From positions 1 to 45,973 of the forward strand of contig JAFGMQ010000022.1 in NCBI GenBank assembly GCA_016927455.1: DNA of 45,973 nt. Direction: 5' to 3'. The notes beneath the pieces were generated by a model. That model saw nothing but the letters and a program-made list of their open reading frames with translations. It ran no database searches and had not been told where the DNA came from. Origin of the DNA: Deltaproteobacteria bacterium (lineage in GTDB: Bacteria; Desulfobacterota; DSM-4660; Desulfatiglandales; Desulfatiglandaceae). This document shows positions 9,702 through 18,382 of this stretch, piece after piece; position 1 is the first letter of the stretch, and the number at the start of each line of letters is the position of its first letter. Position numbers and translations under genes: made by a program.

Positions 9702-10685
9702 TCAGGCAAACTTCTTTGCTTCCTCAGTAAGGGCAGGAACTAATTCAAAAAGATCTCCCACCACGCCGTAATCGGACTTCTGGAATATAGCTGCATCCGG
9801 ATCCTTGTTAATAGCCACAACGACCTTTGAAGTGCTCATGCCAGCCATGTGCTGAATTGCACCGGAAATACCGCAGGCAATATAAAGATTGGGGGAAACA
9901 ACCTTTCCTGTCTGTCCAACCTGGTCAGCATGACCTCTCCAGCCTTCATCAACAGCAGATCTGGAAGCACCTACGCTTGCCCCTATTGCATCAGCCAGAT
10001 CTTCCAAAACCTTGAAGCCTTCGGCGTTTTTTACTCCACGTCCGCCGGCTACGATTTTATCTGCCTCTGTCAGGTCAACCTTACCGGTCTCATCTTTAAT
10101 TACCTCAACTACCCTGGTCTTAATCTGGCTGTCGTCAAGGCTGAAAGATGCATCGATAACCTGAGCCGTCTTCGAGGTGTCCGGTGCATTCATAGTCATA
10201 ACATTGGGTCTTGCAGTGGCAATCTGCGGAAAGCTGTTTTCATAGGTCACTTTGGCATAGGCTTTTCCGGCATATATAGGTCTTATTGCTACAAGATTGC
10301 CGTTTTCAACTGAAAATGCCGTGCAGTCCTGCGCCATTGCGACATCAAGACTGGCCGACAGCCTTGCGGCTAAGTCCTTACCCTGAACCGATGCGCCAAG
10401 CAGTATTACGGCCGGCTGATCAGCCTTTGCCAGTTGGGAAATAACTGATACATATGCATCAGTAGTATAGGGTTCAAGCCTTGCATCATCTGCTACAATA
10501 ACCTTGTCAGCTCCGTAATGGCCGAACTCCGCCGCTTTTTCCTTGATATTAGAGCCGAGCAATACGACTGTCAGTTCCTGCCCCAGGGCATCAGCCAGAC
10601 GTCTTCCTTCACTGATGACCTCATAGGTAACTTTTCGGATTTCTCCCTCTCGTTGCTCAGCAATTGTCCATACTCCCTGTGCCAT
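9702..10685 (-). CDS. etfA: Electron transfer flavoprotein subunit alpha
   Basis: FAD domain SRSAVDEGWRGHADQVGQTGKVVSPNLYIACGISGAIQHMAGM...VAINKDPDAAIFQKSDYGVVGDLFE. Confidence 0.96.
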   Translation of the reverse strand: MAQGVWTIAEQREGEIRKVTYEVISEGRRLADALGQELTVVLLGSNIKEKAAEFGHYGADKVIVADDARLEPYTTDAYVSVISQLAKADQPAVILLGASVQGKDLAARLSASLDVAMAQDCTAFSVENGNLVAIRPIYAGKAYAKVTYENSFPQIATARPNVMTMNAPDTSKTAQVIDASFSLDDSQIKTRVVEVIKDETGKVDLTEADKIVAGGRGVKNAEGFKVLEDLADAIGASVGASRSAVDEGWRGHADQVGQTGKVVSPNLYIACGISGAIQHMAGMSTSKVVVAINKDPDAAIFQKSDYGVVGDLFELVPALTEEAKKFA

Positions 10686-10796
10686 TATCTATCTCCTCAT
10701 AAATTTTTTATGTTTTTAAAATGATAGTTATGTTCAACTGAGTTTAAATTAATTTCATAAAATCCGGAAACTCAATGAACAAAGGAAATAAGTCCG

Positions 10797-11591
10797 CTAA
10801 ATTGCCTTGGCCTCATCATGAAGCAGTCTGGCCAGCTCTGCGGCCTTTGCCTGAGGCGAATCTCCATCAATTATCTTTCCTGCAGCCCTTTCAGGAGGCG
10901 ATTTTAATTCAACCACTTTAAGTTTTCTGGCGCCCGCTCCGAATTCAGCAGGATTGAGCCCGAGAGCTGAAAGGTTCTTTTCCTCAAGAGGTTTTTTCTT
11001 TGCCTTCATTATCCCAGGGAGAGAAGCGTATCTTGGTTCATTCAACCCCTTCTGTGTGGTAATAAGAACCGGCAGTGCGGCTTCAATCACAAGTGTCTGG
11101 CCCTCAACAAGCCTGTTGGCTTTCACTGATTTTCCGTCAGCAGCAGCCTCAAGTTTTTCAACCAGGCAAATGCTTGGGATTCCCAGTAATTCGGCAACAC
11201 TTGATCCGACAACGCCCAGATCCTCATCCACACCACGCTGACCGGCAAAAATAATGTCGTATGGGATACCCTTTATTGCAGCGGCAAGGGCTTTTGCTAC
11301 CGCATTAGAATCACTTCCCTCTGCAGCATCGTCAACAATGAGTATGCCCTTGTCAGCACCCATGGCCAATGCAGTCCGGATCGAGTCAGTAACCCTTTTT
11401 GGGCCGAGTCCCACCACTGTCACCTCGCCTCCGAATTTTTCCTTCAGGCGAAGCGCCTCTTCCACACCATACTCATCATAGGGATTCATGATCCATTTGA
11501 TGTCACCCGCCATGATTGACTTTCCATCGGATGCAATCTTTATTTGGGCCTCTGTGTCTGGCACCTGTTTTAAACATACAATGATATTCAC
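10797..11591 (-). CDS. etfB: Electron transfer flavoprotein subunit beta
   Basis: MNIIVCLKQVPDTEAQIKI...MNPYDEYGVEEALRLKEKFGGEVTVVGLGP, FAGQRGVDEDLGVVGSSVAELLG. Confidence 0.96.
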   Translation of the reverse strand: MNIIVCLKQVPDTEAQIKIASDGKSIMAGDIKWIMNPYDEYGVEEALRLKEKFGGEVTVVGLGPKRVTDSIRTALAMGADKGILIVDDAAEGSDSNAVAKALAAAIKGIPYDIIFAGQRGVDEDLGVVGSSVAELLGIPSICLVEKLEAAADGKSVKANRLVEGQTLVIEAALPVLITTQKGLNEPRYASLPGIMKAKKKPLEEKNLSALGLNPAEFGAGARKLKVVELKSPPERAAGKIIDGDSPQAKAAELARLLHDEAKAI

Positions 11592-12009
11592 TTTACACTC
11601 CTTTCACCTGTTGATTTTGACAGCATGTAATACTGTGCTGTCATGTCCGGTATTTAAGTTAAACTTAATGCCTTATACCCTAAAAAACAAATATCATGCA
11701 AATTACACCATTTAAAATATATCCGAATTTTAATATCATACTTGATTATGTGTTGACAATACTAAAATTTTATATCCAATAACAGCCTGATAATATTTAA
11801 AAAGATATTAATCTCATAGCCGTTCAGACTGCCTGACAGAAAAACCAAATTCAGAGCTAAAATCAATCTCAACATTAAGAGGCGTATTATTCAAAATTTT
11901 TGCTATCATCGCATTCAGCCTGTGTCAAGATTTTTTCATAATAAAACAGCTTTTCCTCGATCTTATATTATTTATCCCGCCAAATATTTTGAAAGGCACT
12001 GTTTTGCCA

Positions 12010-12038
12010 TTGACAAGCAAGTAATGATTTCCTATAAA
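12010..12038 (+). promoter_or_regulatory. Near-consensus sigma70 promoter (TTGACA-17-TATAAA)
   Basis: TTGACA 12010-12015, 17-nt spacer, TATAAA 12033-12038, upstream of the receiver-domain gene. Confidence 0.55.
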
Positions 12039-12164
12039 ACATATAAAAATAATGTCTTTTCCAAAGGTATGCGGAAGCGCTTTTAACTTATCAATGACTT
12101 GTTTCCCTTTGACTGTTTAAAAACTCAAAGGGGCAGCCCCTGTATCGAATAAGGAGGACCAAAG

Positions 12165-12719
12165 ATGTCAGAAGAGAAATCCTATCTCAAGGGAATAAGA
12201 ATTTTGGCTGTTGATGATGAGCAAGATGTTCTCGATACTATCAAGGATGTTCTGGAAAATTCCATTGTTGAAGTGGCTGTTGATTATAAGGGAGCCTTAG
12301 AAAAGATAAGAGATCGTAAATACGATTTGGCCGTTCTCGATATAATGGGGGTTGACGGCCTTAAAATTCTGGAAAAGACCGTGGAAAAAGACATACCAAC
12401 CGTCATGCTTACTGCCCATGCCCTTAATCCGGAAACACTTCTTGCGTCTATCGCGAAGGGTGCCATTTCATTTCTTCCCAAGGAAAAACTTGCAGACCTT
12501 GATCAGATTTTAAATGATATTATAGGTGCACATCGCACTGGAAAAGCCACATGGAAACTGCTTTTTGATGAATTGGGCGAATTTTTTGATGAAAAATTCG
12601 GTCCGGGCTGGAAGGAGAAGGAGAAGGATTTCTGGTCCGAATTCAGCCGCACCTACTATGTGAGCAAGGGAATCCAGAGCAGGCTGCTTCATAATAAAAA
12701 AGTGATATCCGGCGTATAA
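12165..12719 (+). CDS. Response regulator receiver-domain protein with a short C-terminal extension and no recognised output domain
   Basis: VDDEQDVL acidic pair, LAVLDIMG phospho-Asp, VMLTAHA, FLPKEKL Lys; about 60-residue tail FDELGEFFDEKFGPGWKEKEKDFWSEF. Confidence 0.88.
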   Translation: MSEEKSYLKGIRILAVDDEQDVLDTIKDVLENSIVEVAVDYKGALEKIRDRKYDLAVLDIMGVDGLKILEKTVEKDIPTVMLTAHALNPETLLASIAKGAISFLPKEKLADLDQILNDIIGAHRTGKATWKLLFDELGEFFDEKFGPGWKEKEKDFWSEFSRTYYVSKGIQSRLLHNKKVISGV

Positions 12720-12769
12720 ATAAGGCTTATGCAGTAGAGAAAAATCCGGAAAAATATTCGCTAAAGTTC

Positions 12770-12799
12770 TTGACAAAAACCCTCATTTCTGGTTGCTAT
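12770..12799 (+). promoter_or_regulatory. Candidate promoter for the TRAP operon (TTGACA-18-TGCTAT)
   Basis: TTGACA 12770-12775; TGCTAT 12794-12799. Confidence 0.35.
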
Positions 12800-12917
12800 A
12801 AGGGCATAAGCATATCAACATTTATAATGGGAAAAAGAGCATTTTTTTAACTCTTTGTAATAGTAGAGGCAAAAGGACAACAGTTTTTTAACTCTAACAG
12901 AAAGAAAGGAGTATGAG

Positions 12918-14006
12918 ATGCGTATGAGAAAGATTAGTGTTTCCCTGGTAATGTGTTTGGTGGCGGTTTTTTTTGTATTCGGCATGGCATGGGCCCAGGG
13001 TCCTTCCCTGGATGCCTGGAAACCTGCCTTTGACCCTTCAACTGCGAAATATAAAGCTATCGTATCAAATGTCTCTCACCCGGTATTAAAAGGAACCTAT
13101 GCAGGCTTTGCAATTCGAGACGAGTTGTGGAAGCGGACCAACGGCCAGATATATGTCGACTTCAAGCCGTTCAGTATGCTCGGCGGAGAGGTCGAGGTGC
13201 TCAACCAGCTGCAGATGGGTGCTATACAGGGCATGCTCGTCAGCTCAGTTGCTGCAACAAATCTGGGCCCCAGGATCGGACTTGTCAACCTTCCCTTCCT
13301 GATCAACTCCTTTGAGAAGCTGGATAAATTTGTCACAAAAGGCGGCAAGCTTTTTGACCATTTCCTTATGGCAATGGACCATCAGGGTATAACCGGCCTT
13401 GATATCAACAGCTACGGCAATTACGGCTGGGCAACTACAGTCCCGGTCCAGAACATTGCAGACGCCAAAAAAGTAAAATTCCGCATTGCTGAGGCAGCGG
13501 TCAACAAACTGAGTTATAAGTCATGGGGACTCAATGCTGTGGTCATGCCGTGGCCTGACGTACCTGTGGCCCTGAAACAGGGTGTTATCACAGGCCTGGA
13601 TCATACGCTCACCGTGTGTAATGTCACCAAAAAATTTGAGGTCGCGAAATACTATACAAGACTCGATTACGCGATGGGCCTCTTTGTAAACATCTTTAAT
13701 ACCAAATGGCTGAACAGCCTCCCCGCCGACCTTCGAGAAACCTTTATACAGACCGTTAAAGACGTGAATATAATTCAGCGTCATGCTGATATAGGCCATG
13801 AACAGGAAAACATTAAACAAGCAGAAGAAAAATACGGTGTTACGTTCTACAAGCTGTCAGATGCTGATATTGATGCCATGAGAAACCTTTCAAACGAGGT
13901 TCATGACACATATAAAGCAGAGATTAACAGGCTGTACCCGGGTGATAAATACCGCCCAGCAGATTATCTTGCAGAAGTGTATGAATTCATGGGATACAAA
14001 CGTTAA
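12918..14006 (+). CDS. dctP: TRAP transporter substrate-binding protein (DctP family)
   Basis: Signal peptide MRMRKISVSLVMCLVAVFFVFGMAWAQ; FRIAEAAVNKLSYKSWGLNAVVMPWPDVPVALKQGVITGLDHT typical of DctP; followed by Q and M subunits. Confidence 0.92.
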   Translation: MRMRKISVSLVMCLVAVFFVFGMAWAQGPSLDAWKPAFDPSTAKYKAIVSNVSHPVLKGTYAGFAIRDELWKRTNGQIYVDFKPFSMLGGEVEVLNQLQMGAIQGMLVSSVAATNLGPRIGLVNLPFLINSFEKLDKFVTKGGKLFDHFLMAMDHQGITGLDINSYGNYGWATTVPVQNIADAKKVKFRIAEAAVNKLSYKSWGLNAVVMPWPDVPVALKQGVITGLDHTLTVCNVTKKFEVAKYYTRLDYAMGLFVNIFNTKWLNSLPADLRETFIQTVKDVNIIQRHADIGHEQENIKQAEEKYGVTFYKLSDADIDAMRNLSNEVHDTYKAEINRLYPGDKYRPADYLAEVYEFMGYKR

Positions 14007-14023
14007 AATCTAAATATGAATAA

Positions 14024-14068
14024 GCAGAGAGGGAAAAGTGCATAACAAAAATTCCTCTCTGCTTTTTT
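14024..14068 (+). terminator. Terminator-like hairpin between dctP and dctQ
   Basis: GCAGAGAGGGAA / TTCCTCTCTGC followed immediately by TTTTTT. Confidence 0.75.
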
Positions 14069-14086
14069 AATAAAAGAGAGGTGCCT

Positions 14087-14593
14087 ATGTTTTCCAAGGT
14101 ATTAGGAGTGATAGACAAGATACTAACCTTCATTGAGAACTGGTCGCTTTTTTTAGCGACCATGGCAGCGCTTCTTGCCCTGTTTGTAAATGTTATTATG
14201 AGATATGGCTTTCATTCAGGTCTTGCATGGTCTGAAGAGCTGGTAAGAGAGGTTGTTATATTAACCACATTTTTCGGCTGCAGCGCCGCAATAAAGGCCA
14301 GGTCCATGATAAAGATCGATGCGCTGGTCCAGCTTGTACCCAGGCTCAAAATCCCGCTTACATTTTTCAGCAACCTTGTTGTCTTAGTTTTTGCGGGGAT
14401 GATGATTCACTATGGGTGGAAAATGGCCGCCCTTCAGGTGGCAACCTATCAAAAGACCATAATAATGGAGATACCTCTTGTTTTCCTGTATGCCATATTG
14501 CCTGCAATGGGTATAATGATGGTTTTCAGGACCATTCATGTTATTTATGATGATATCCAGGAATTAAGAGCAAAATCCGGCGCTGCTTCTTAA
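14087..14593 (+). CDS. dctQ: TRAP transporter small permease subunit (DctQ)
   Basis: Four hydrophobic segments, NVIMRYGFHSGLAWSEELVREVVILTTFFGCSAAIK. Start taken as the ATG at 14087 rather than the GTG at 14081. Confidence 0.9.
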   Translation: MFSKVLGVIDKILTFIENWSLFLATMAALLALFVNVIMRYGFHSGLAWSEELVREVVILTTFFGCSAAIKARSMIKIDALVQLVPRLKIPLTFFSNLVVLVFAGMMIHYGWKMAALQVATYQKTIIMEIPLVFLYAILPAMGIMMVFRTIHVIYDDIQELRAKSGAAS

Positions 14594-14622
14594 GCACTTT
14601 TTTTCACCCATAGCTTATATAT

Positions 14623-15936
14623 GTGGAGGCAAAATACGAAATGGAACTCAGCCATCTTATTATTCTTCTGATCCTCTTAGGGTGCATGGCAACAATGGTG
14701 CCAGTGTTTATGTGCCTTTTTTTTACAGCAGTCGTCGGTTTTATGTTATACACCGATCTTCCACTGCTCCTTCTTGCTCAGTCACTTTTCCGGAGCATGG
14801 ACAATTTTGCCCTTGTGGTTGTGCTGTATTTCATACTTTGCGGTAACATAATGACCTCCGGAGTAATTGTTCAAAGACTGATGAAGGTCGCAAATGTTCT
14901 GGTAAGCTGGCTTCCCGGCGGGCTCGGCATGGCCGGTATTTTAGGGTGCGGCCTTTTCGGAGCTATCTCCGGATCGACAGTCGCCACGGTTGTTGCATTA
15001 GGCGGTTTTATGATACCGGCGCTTCTGCAGAACAAATACCACGAGGACTATTCAGTTGGTGTCATGACAGCGGCTCCGAATCTGGGCGTGATCATCCCGC
15101 CAAGTATCGGAATGATTCTCTATTCAATGATAAGCAACGTTTCTCTTGAAGGTCTTTTCCTGACGGGCTTCCTTCCAGGAATTCTCATGATAATAGGAAT
15201 GTGTTTCTATACGTGGGCTATTCACAGGAATAAGACCGATTTTGTACGCATGCCCGTTCCTTCTTTCAAAGATGTCCTTAAAGTACTGAAAGAGGGTTTC
15301 TGGTCACTTATGCTGCCGGTCATCATATTCGGCGGTATCTTTTCAGGAGCTTTTACGGCCAATGAGGCCGCTGTTGTGGCATGCGTGTATGCCCTTTTTG
15401 TTGAGCTTTTTATTCACAAGGGGATTAAATTCAAGGATGTTTTTAAGATTACAGTAAGCTCCGCGGTCACATCGGCAACGCTTCTGATTATAGTAGCAGG
15501 TGCCACCTGTTTTGGCCGTTATCTTACGCTTGAGGCAATACCGGCCAAGATCACAGAGGCCGTCCTTGCTTATATCAGTTCCCCATGGGTTTTCCTTCTG
15601 GCCATCAACCTTCTGCTTGTAGGCATAGGAATGCTTATGGACATAATCTCGGCCACGATGATATTAGGCCCGGTCTTTTTACCAATGCTCGGGGCATTCG
15701 GTATTGACCCCATGCACTTCGGCCTGATTCTGACGGTCAACCTTGCAATCGGATACTGCACGCCTCCCATGGGTGTGAGTCTGTATATAACCGGGGCTAT
15801 TGCAAACAAGAACCTTGTTTTTGTTTCAAGGGCTGTTCTGCCGTTTATTGCAATTCAGTATGCGGTGCTTGCTCTTATAACATATATACCCAAGGTAACA
15901 TTATGGCTGCCACGCGTAATGGGATTTTTAGATTAG
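14623..15936 (+). CDS. dctM: TRAP transporter large permease subunit (DctM)
   Basis: Polytopic; GLFGAISGSTVATVVALGGFMIP, LGVIIPPSIGMILYS, NLAIGYCTPPMGVSLYI. Probable start is the ATG at 14641. Confidence 0.94.
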   Translation: MEAKYEMELSHLIILLILLGCMATMVPVFMCLFFTAVVGFMLYTDLPLLLLAQSLFRSMDNFALVVVLYFILCGNIMTSGVIVQRLMKVANVLVSWLPGGLGMAGILGCGLFGAISGSTVATVVALGGFMIPALLQNKYHEDYSVGVMTAAPNLGVIIPPSIGMILYSMISNVSLEGLFLTGFLPGILMIIGMCFYTWAIHRNKTDFVRMPVPSFKDVLKVLKEGFWSLMLPVIIFGGIFSGAFTANEAAVVACVYALFVELFIHKGIKFKDVFKITVSSAVTSATLLIIVAGATCFGRYLTLEAIPAKITEAVLAYISSPWVFLLAINLLLVGIGMLMDIISATMILGPVFLPMLGAFGIDPMHFGLILTVNLAIGYCTPPMGVSLYITGAIANKNLVFVSRAVLPFIAIQYAVLALITYIPKVTLWLPRVMGFLD

Positions 15937-16023
15937 TATTTTATTTTCCTGTACGCGAAAAAATAGTGACTAGATTTTAAGTATTAGAATTATTATTAAT
16001 GAGATTAAGGAGGAGTTTTCTAG

Positions 16024-17604
16024 ATGAACTACGCCAATTATGCAAAAATTAATGCCAGGCATTTGCCTGACAAAACCTGTTTGATCGAAAGAAATCCTGC
16101 TCAGAATGAGAGAAGGACCCTGACATGGAAACAATTCAACGATGAGATAAACAAGGTTGCCAATTATCTTTCAAAGGATCTTGGAATTAAAGACGGCGAC
16201 TATGTGATGCATCTCCAGAACAATTCCCTTGAATGGCTCATCACCTATTATGCTATCATCAAGCTGGGAGCTATAATTGTTCCTCTGAATTTCAGGTTTG
16301 TAGGCCCTGACATACTCTATGCGGCTGAGGTATGCAACCCAAAGGCATTTATAATCGGCCCCGAGTTTATACCCGTGGTCCAGCCTGTTCAAAAAGACCT
16401 TAAAACGGTCAAGAAATATATATGCATTGGAGGCAATGTTCCTGCCGATATGGTGGATTATCAAACAATCGTTGCATCGGGAGATACATCAGAGGCGATC
16501 GTAGATGTGGACGATATGCATGATCTTGCCATGATGTTTACCTCGGGCACAACAGGCAAACCGAAACCGGTCATGCATACCCACTATTCATTGAACAATA
16601 CCGCCATAGGCAACGGCATGAGTTATTTTGTTCAGAAAAATGACAATTATCTCTTTTTCCTGCCTCTGTATCACAGCGGAACCATGTTTCTGTGGGCTCC
16701 GTTTTATGCGACCGGAGCTACCGGCACCATACTCAGAGACTTGAAGGATCCAAAATGGATAATTGAAGCTCTGTCTGAAGAGAAATGTACCGACGTGCTA
16801 TTTGTCGTGCCGATTGCCATAGGCATACTTAATGCCATTGAAAAGGGGCAGATCAAACTCTCGGACTATGACCTGTCCAACTGGAAGTCCATGGAGATCG
16901 GGGCTCAGCCGGTACCCTTTGATGTCATGAAAAAACTTGTGGAAATATTGCCGTGCAAGGTTTCGAATATCTATGGAATAACTGAAGGGGGAGGGGGAGG
17001 CACCTTTAACCTCTATCCTGAGGATGTCTTAAGAAAACCCGGTTCCATCGGCAAACCAACCTTTGGTGTGGAGGGTAAACTGGTTGATTTCGAGGGTAAG
17101 GAAGTAGGCCCCGGTGAAGTAGGCGAACTTATCTTCACCACAAAACGCATGATGAAGGGATATCATAATAATCCTGAAATGACCGCTTCTACCCTTAAAG
17201 ATGGTTGGCTCTATACCGGCGATCTGCTCCAGACAGACGAAGAAGGGTTTTTCTACATTGTTGACCGTAAAAAAGACATGATCACAAGCGGCGGTGAAAA
17301 TATCTTTCCTGTTGAGATCGAAGATGCCCTGATGGAATGCCCGAAGATAGATGATGTCGCATGCATAGGATATCCGGATGATCGCCTTGTTGAAATTGTC
17401 ATGGCTATTGTCCAGCTTAAAGAGGGACAAACCATGACCGAGGAGGAAGTTATTGAATTTGCAAAGACCAAGATAGCTACATATAAGCTGCCCCGGAAAG
17501 TAGTCTTTGACACGGTTATGAGAAACCCAACCGGCAAGCTTATGAAACCTCAGATGAGAGAAAAACATACCGGCCGTAAAGAGGCCTTTAAAAAGCTGGC
17601 GTAG
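16024..17604 (+). CDS. AMP-forming acyl-CoA ligase
   Basis: MFTSGTTGKPKPVMHTHYS, YGITEGGGGG, GWLYTGDLLQTDEEGFFYIVDRKKDMITSGGENIFPVEIE, C-terminal PTGKLMK; RBS AAGGAGGAG. Confidence 0.95.
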   Translation: MNYANYAKINARHLPDKTCLIERNPAQNERRTLTWKQFNDEINKVANYLSKDLGIKDGDYVMHLQNNSLEWLITYYAIIKLGAIIVPLNFRFVGPDILYAAEVCNPKAFIIGPEFIPVVQPVQKDLKTVKKYICIGGNVPADMVDYQTIVASGDTSEAIVDVDDMHDLAMMFTSGTTGKPKPVMHTHYSLNNTAIGNGMSYFVQKNDNYLFFLPLYHSGTMFLWAPFYATGATGTILRDLKDPKWIIEALSEEKCTDVLFVVPIAIGILNAIEKGQIKLSDYDLSNWKSMEIGAQPVPFDVMKKLVEILPCKVSNIYGITEGGGGGTFNLYPEDVLRKPGSIGKPTFGVEGKLVDFEGKEVGPGEVGELIFTTKRMMKGYHNNPEMTASTLKDGWLYTGDLLQTDEEGFFYIVDRKKDMITSGGENIFPVEIEDALMECPKIDDVACIGYPDDRLVEIVMAIVQLKEGQTMTEEEVIEFAKTKIATYKLPRKVVFDTVMRNPTGKLMKPQMREKHTGRKEAFKKLA

Positions 17605-17623
17605 TCGGATTATTGATTTTATG

Positions 17624-17655
17624 AAGGGGCGGAGGTTTTTCTCCGCCCCTTTTTT
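17624..17655. terminator. Bidirectional intrinsic terminator between convergent ligase genes
   Basis: AAGGGGCGGAG-GTTTTT-CTCCGCCCCTT followed by a T-run. Confidence 0.85.
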
Positions 17656-17662
17656 GCTGTGG

Positions 17663-18382
17663 TTATGCCAGCACTATAAGTGCATCAACCGCCACCGGCT
17701 TACTTCCTGAAATTATGACGGGATTAATGTCAATTTCGCTTATTCTCTCGTTTTCAAGACCGATTTGTCCCGTGTTAATAAGGAGTTGGGCCATCAAATC
17801 CAGATCAACAGCCTCCATCCCGCGGACTGATTCCAGAATTTTGCTGCCCTTTATCTCACGCATCATTTCCATTGCATCTCTTTTCTCAAGCGGGGCTAAT
17901 CTAAACGAAATGTCCTTCAGTATTTCGGTAAAAATCCCGCCAAGGCCGAACATAACACAGGGGCCGAACTGGGCATCTCTCGTCATTCCTGCAACAAGTT
18001 CCCTTTTTCCTTTAACCATTTCCTGAACCAGAACTGCATTGCCAGATCCATTCATCCTGGAATATATATCATCAAAAGCTGCCTTGGCTTCTTCATCATC
18101 TCTGATGTCCATTCTAATCAGTCCCTTTTCTGTCTTGTGAGCTATCTCAGGTGAGCAGCCTTTCAGGACAAGCGGATAGCCTATCTTCCTGGCAGCAATT
18201 AATAAATCTTCAATATTCTCAGTCAAAATCTCATTTACAACCGGTATATGGTAGGCTGAGAGTATCTGTTTTGACTCATATTCTGAAAGTGTATTTCTTC
18301 CCTTATTCAAAGCCTTTTGGATGATTTCCATTTCATATCCCCTTGGGGCTGTTTTATACAGCTTTTTATCTTTCAATTGCAT
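17663..18382 (-). CDS. ADP-forming acyl-CoA synthetase, beta (ATP-grasp) subunit
   Basis: LSEYESKQILSAYHIPVVNE, GYPLVLKGCSPEIAHKTEKGLI, VLVQEMVKGKRELVAGMTRDAQFGPCVMFGLGGIFTEI. Start set at the internal ATG at 18382, overlapping the alpha-subunit gene. Confidence 0.9.
   Translation of the reverse strand: MQLKDKKLYKTAPRGYEMEIIQKALNKGRNTLSEYESKQILSAYHIPVVNEILTENIEDLLIAARKIGYPLVLKGCSPEIAHKTEKGLIRMDIRDDEEAKAAFDDIYSRMNGSGNAVLVQEMVKGKRELVAGMTRDAQFGPCVMFGLGGIFTEILKDISFRLAPLEKRDAMEMMREIKGSKILESVRGMEAVDLDLMAQLLINTGQIGLENERISEIDINPVIISGSKPVAVDALIVLA

Noticed and set aside
11994-12008. Sigma54-like GGCAC...TGCC upstream of the receiver gene
   Set aside because: GG-to-GC spacing is 9 nt rather than the required 10, and a much better sigma70 promoter begins at 12010.
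17029-17568. 179-aa minus-strand ORF inside the acyl-CoA ligase gene
   Set aside because: Shadow ORF antisense to a gene with complete family motifs.
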